Positions 5,654-7,587 of a DNA stretch of 7,587 nucleotides are shown in pieces. The stretch's first letter is position 1. Every line of letters begins with the position of its first letter. The notes beneath the pieces are model-generated. The model saw only the letters and a list, made by a program, of their open reading frames with translations, did no database searches and was not told where the DNA came from. The DNA lies in assembly GCA_031265965.1 (NCBI GenBank), contig JAISBX010000171.1, positions 1 to 7,587 on the forward strand, written 5' to 3'. The translations under genes were made by a program, and so were the position numbers. This DNA is from Oscillospiraceae bacterium (GTDB taxonomy: Bacteria > Bacillota_A > Clostridia > Oscillospirales > Oscillospiraceae).

Positions 5654-6772
5654 ATGAAGAGGAGAGTACGCGCACTGATCATTGCCGTCGCGGTCGCGAT
5701 CGGCGCTCTGGCGTTCCGTGGCGATTCACAGGCGGCGGGGATGCTTGGTTTTACGGCGGTGACCGATACGCTCATGCCGCTGCGCAGCGGCACGCTCCCG
5801 ACGTATTTCGGCAGCGTACTTTATGTGCCGTACAATATCTTCTCATACGCGGGCGTATACAATACGCGCTCGACAGTCGACAACGTCGCCTGTCTGTACA
5901 ACGGGCGCAGCAGGCTCGACTTCTACATTGGCTCCGCGACTTATGATCAGGACGGCAAGTTTTTTGACGGCGTCATAGCCCGCTATTCGGGTTCCGTTAT
6001 TTTCGTGCCGATAAACTTTGTGTGCGAGTTCTTCGGACTGATGTATACCGTGACGCCGCAGGAACCGGCATCGATTTTACGCATAACGTCCTCCGACGCG
6101 GTTTACAGCGACAAGACATTTGCCAACCGGTTCAGGAGCCAGATGCGCGAGAGCTACGAAGAGTACACGGGTGCCCGCGAGACGCCTCCCGCCGCGACTC
6201 CGACGCAAACGCCTCCCGAGAGCGGGCTCACGCCCACGCCAACCCCGGTGCCGACAGACGAGGATATTACGCTCTATCTGCTTTTCTATGACCTCGGAGG
6301 CGGTGCCGCAGACTCCATACTGGACGCGCTGGACGTCTCGGGCTACAGGGGCTGCTTTTTTGTGACCGAAGAAGAGGCGGCGCGGTATCCTGACATCGTA
6401 AGGCGCGCCGTGGGCAGCGGGCACGCCATGGGCGTGCTGCTGGGGGACGGAGGATATTCCGAGTACGCCGGGACATCGGAGCTGCTGTTTGAGGCGGCGA
6501 AGGTCAAGACCGTCCTTGTAGCGGCGGATACGGCGGAGTCTGTTGATAACGGGCTTGTCTACTGGTGCGCGATCGACGCTTCGCCCGACGAAGTTCCGGC
6601 AGACCCGCGCGACGATACCGTCTCGCTGCCCACCTCGAGCGGCGCACGGCAAAACGTCGCGCTCCCTTGCTCCGAGGCGGGCGCGCTCGCCTCGCGCAGC
6701 CTGCTCGCGCGCATAGACGAGTACAAATATACCGTCGTCAAGCCCGCCGAGACGGCTGTTCCGCCAGTATAA
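5654..6772 (+). CDS. Secreted stalk-domain protein with a degenerate polysaccharide-deacetylase (NodB-like) domain
   Basis: From ATG 5654 this is a 372-residue protein. Residues 1-28 form a signal peptide (KRR-VR, hydrophobic core, SQA-A). About 34-148 carry copper-amine-oxidase N-terminal-type (stalk) repeats, with 'SVLYVPYNIFSYAG' and 'SVIFVPINFVCEFFG' as two matching units. A Pro/Thr linker (177-200, TPTPTP) leads to residues 205-361, which follow the NodB order: ITLYLLFYD (strand 1), ILDALDVSGYRGCFFVT (ATFFV strand), YPDIVRRAVGSGHAMG (the helix and GHxxG turn), and a final LLARIDEYKYTVV. The metal/catalytic marks are gone: TFDDG is FYDLGGG and the HxxxH after GHAMG is absent. It is probably a cell-surface or secreted binding protein rather than an enzyme. 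The start is uncertain: GAAAGGTG (5631-5638) would better serve a TTG at 5645 (3 codons longer), and a GTG at 5636 is also in frame. Its own promoter lies upstream. Confidence 0.82.
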   Translation: MKRRVRALIIAVAVAIGALAFRGDSQAAGMLGFTAVTDTLMPLRSGTLPTYFGSVLYVPYNIFSYAGVYNTRSTVDNVACLYNGRSRLDFYIGSATYDQDGKFFDGVIARYSGSVIFVPINFVCEFFGLMYTVTPQEPASILRITSSDAVYSDKTFANRFRSQMRESYEEYTGARETPPAATPTQTPPESGLTPTPTPVPTDEDITLYLLFYDLGGGAADSILDALDVSGYRGCFFVTEEEAARYPDIVRRAVGSGHAMGVLLGDGGYSEYAGTSELLFEAAKVKTVLVAADTAESVDNGLVYWCAIDASPDEVPADPRDDTVSLPTSSGARQNVALPCSEAGALASRSLLARIDEYKYTVVKPAETAVPPV

Positions 6773-6805
6773 CTTAAATGCGATAATTTAAAATAGATTT
6801 ATAGC

Positions 6806-6834
6806 TTGATTTTTCCGTCGGATTGGGGTATCAT
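6806..6834 (+). promoter_or_regulatory. Promoter of the DUF1292 gene (and possibly the 6S RNA)
   Basis: The -35 TTGATT (6806-6811), a 17-bp spacer and -10 TATCAT (6829-6834, 5/6 consensus) form a good sigma-A promoter. The preceding AT-rich stretch 6784-6803 could act as an UP element. Transcription would start near 6841, about 44 nt before the ATG. Confidence 0.65.
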
Positions 6835-6884
6835 ACTGATTGCGGTTCGGGTGTGATGCTTTCGGGCCGGTGGGGAGGCGTAAA

Positions 6885-7199
6885 ATGGGCGATGACTATG
6901 GCAGTGATTTTATAACCTTGACGGACGAGGACGGCAACTCTTTCGAGCTCGAGCATCTCGATACCGTCGAGATGGACGGGAAGCTGTACTTGGCGTTCCT
7001 GCCCGCCGACATGGACGAGAACGACGAGGACTACGGCATGGTGATCCTCCGCGCAGGTGAGGAGGACGGGGAGGAAATGCTGCTGACCGTCGACGACGAC
7101 AAGGAGCTCGAAACGGTCTACGACAAGTTTATGGAGCAGCTATTCGGCGACGCTCCCGAGGATTTTGAGGATTTTGACAGTCCCGGCGAACCGGAGTGA
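6885..7199 (+). CDS. DUF1292 family protein (YrzB-like)
   Basis: This is a 104-residue, very acidic protein. The start is ATG 6885 because GGAGG (6874-6878) precedes it by 6 nt; an upstream in-frame start at 6840 falls at the predicted transcription start and is rejected. The sequence has the DUF1292 pattern: ITLTDEDGNSFELEHLDTVEMDGK..., then YLAFLPADMDENDEDYG, a VILR strand, and EEMLLTVDDDKELETVYDKF. The family is widespread in Firmicutes, is often encoded near ruvX and ireB, and has no established biochemical role. The acidic tail (GDAPEDFEDFDSPGEPE) is probably disordered. It is preceded by its own promoter, and the 6S-like RNA begins 8 bp after its stop codon. Confidence 0.88.
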   Translation: MGDDYGSDFITLTDEDGNSFELEHLDTVEMDGKLYLAFLPADMDENDEDYGMVILRAGEEDGEEMLLTVDDDKELETVYDKFMEQLFGDAPEDFEDFDSPGEPE

Positions 7200-7206
7200 C
7201 GGCGGC

Positions 7207-7390
7207 GACCCTGCCCTATTCGTGATAGGTCTGTTAAACCCACATTTCTTATAAGGGACGCCGGATCTCTTTGCGTGAATTGCAGGCCTCCCGGCTTTGC
7301 CGGATGTTGGAAGCAGCGAAGTGCAAAGGAGGCGACCCACCTGTACGACGGTGCAGGTTATAAATGGGCTTACACGGTAATGGCGGGGTC
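7207..7390 (+). ncRNA. ssrS: 6S RNA (SsrS), regulator of RNA polymerase
   Basis: The segment folds as one long interrupted rod. GACCCTGCC (7207-7215) pairs with GGCGGGGTC (7382-7390) with one G-U pair; CGTG (7221-7224) pairs with CACG (7373-7376); and CCCA (7239-7242) pairs with TGGG (7365-7368). An open central region follows, in which ACCTG (7339-7343) and CAGGT (7354-7358) form a small hairpin. The terminal arm holds CTTTGCGT (7269-7276) with GTGCAAAG (7321-7328). Length (about 184 nt), rod shape, central bubble with side hairpin, and the phrases AAACCCAC, TATAAGGGA and GGAGGCGACCCACCT match my memory of Firmicutes 6S RNA. 6S RNA mimics an open promoter and sequesters housekeeping RNA polymerase in stationary phase. 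It may be processed from the DUF1292 transcript: a TTGACA at 7174-7179 has no good -10 partner. No T-run terminator is seen. A covariance-model search was not possible here. Confidence 0.75.
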
Positions 7391-7445
7391 ATAAATTTGG
7401 GACGTCCAAAGTGAAAAAAGTGGATTGGTAGGTAGAAGACAGATT

Positions 7446-7587
7446 ATGGGTAATTCAAAGACAAAGAACGCGGAGGCCCCGGTAGGGGCGAACCGCAGGG
7501 AAATGCGTGACTACTATGAGCAGCGGGATCGAAAAAAGACTCGCCGGATCGCGCTGATCATTACGGCGGCGCTGCTCGTGCTTTTCG
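7446..7587 (+). CDS. Single-pass membrane or membrane-anchored protein, N-terminal fragment
   Basis: The gene starts at ATG 7446 and runs off the right edge after 47 codons. Residues 1-33 are hydrophilic and strongly basic (REMRDYYEQRDRKKTRR), followed by the beginning of a hydrophobic helix (IALIITAALLVLF). Clostridial genes with this kind of N terminus include membrane-anchored SurA-like peptidyl-prolyl isomerases and cell-division proteins, but the fragment is too short to choose. The ribosome site is weak: AGG at 7430-7432 lies 13 nt upstream. The frame is open to the edge. Confidence 0.62.
   Translation, partial: MGNSKTKNAEAPVGANRREMRDYYEQRDRKKTRRIALIITAALLVLF

Noticed and set aside
5425..5946. 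Plus-strand open frame starting in the divergent intergenic region
   Set aside because: It overlaps the secreted-protein gene in another frame, has a low-complexity Arg/Ala start and contains the promoter of the real gene.
7140..7340. Minus-strand 66-codon open frame
   Set aside because: It lies across the 6S RNA and the end of the DUF1292 gene; the base pairing of the RNA explains the sequence better.
7396..7412. TTTGGGACGTCCAAA palindrome as a terminator of the 6S RNA
   Set aside because: The stem is short and is followed by GTGAAAAAAG, not by a T-run, on the plus strand.
1..7587. CRISPR arrays, tRNA genes, transposase genes, phage or defence genes
   Set aside because: No regularly spaced repeats, cloverleaf-like segments or recognisable proteins of these types were seen on either strand.

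Overview
The window looks like chromosomal DNA of a GC-rich, anaerobic Gram-positive bacterium of the Clostridia type, probably an uncultivated gut or cellulolytic lineage. This rests on an acidic DUF1292 (YrzB-like) protein followed by a probable 6S RNA, copper-amine-oxidase-type 'stalk' repeats behind a signal peptide, a clostridial-style flavin/Fe-S ene-reductase, strong GGAGG-type ribosome binding sites and sigma-A-like promoters with 17-18 bp spacers. No species-level call is possible.

Left two thirds (1-5292, minus strand): three co-directional enzyme genes, read right to left. The first (5292-3253) is a 679-residue protein with N-terminal membrane helices, a helical domain that I read as linalool dehydratase/isomerase-like (Cys-Glu-Pro...Cys motif, Asn-Ile-Met-Leu-Ser-Gly motif) and a small C-terminal beta domain. 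The second (2940-1177) is a 587-residue six-hairpin (alpha/alpha toroid) glycosidase-like protein with no signal peptide. The third (1130 to beyond the left edge) is an Old Yellow Enzyme / 2,4-dienoyl-CoA reductase type flavoenzyme, cut by the window. Together they suggest a small catabolic cluster that could remove a sugar, dehydrate/isomerise an alcohol and reduce the resulting double bond of a terpenoid-like or other plant aglycone. The pathway is inference; the family calls are better supported.

Between the first and second genes is a 170-bp segment bounded by 17-bp perfect inverted repeats that begin and end with TA (3036-3205). It looks like a MITE. Read on the minus strand it holds a terminator-like hairpin followed by a good promoter, so it may end the first transcript and start the glycosidase/ene-reductase transcript.

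5293-5653 is a divergent regulatory region with one promoter facing each way, both using the same -10 hexamer TAGATT, plus a direct repeat, a small dyad and a GC-rich hairpin-prone stretch.

Right third (plus strand): a secreted protein with stalk domains, a Thr/Pro linker and a polysaccharide-deacetylase-like domain whose catalytic motifs are lost (5654-6772); a clear promoter and a DUF1292 protein (6885-7199); a structured RNA of about 184 nt that I identify as 6S RNA (7207-7390); and the start of a single-pass membrane protein cut by the right edge (7446-7587).
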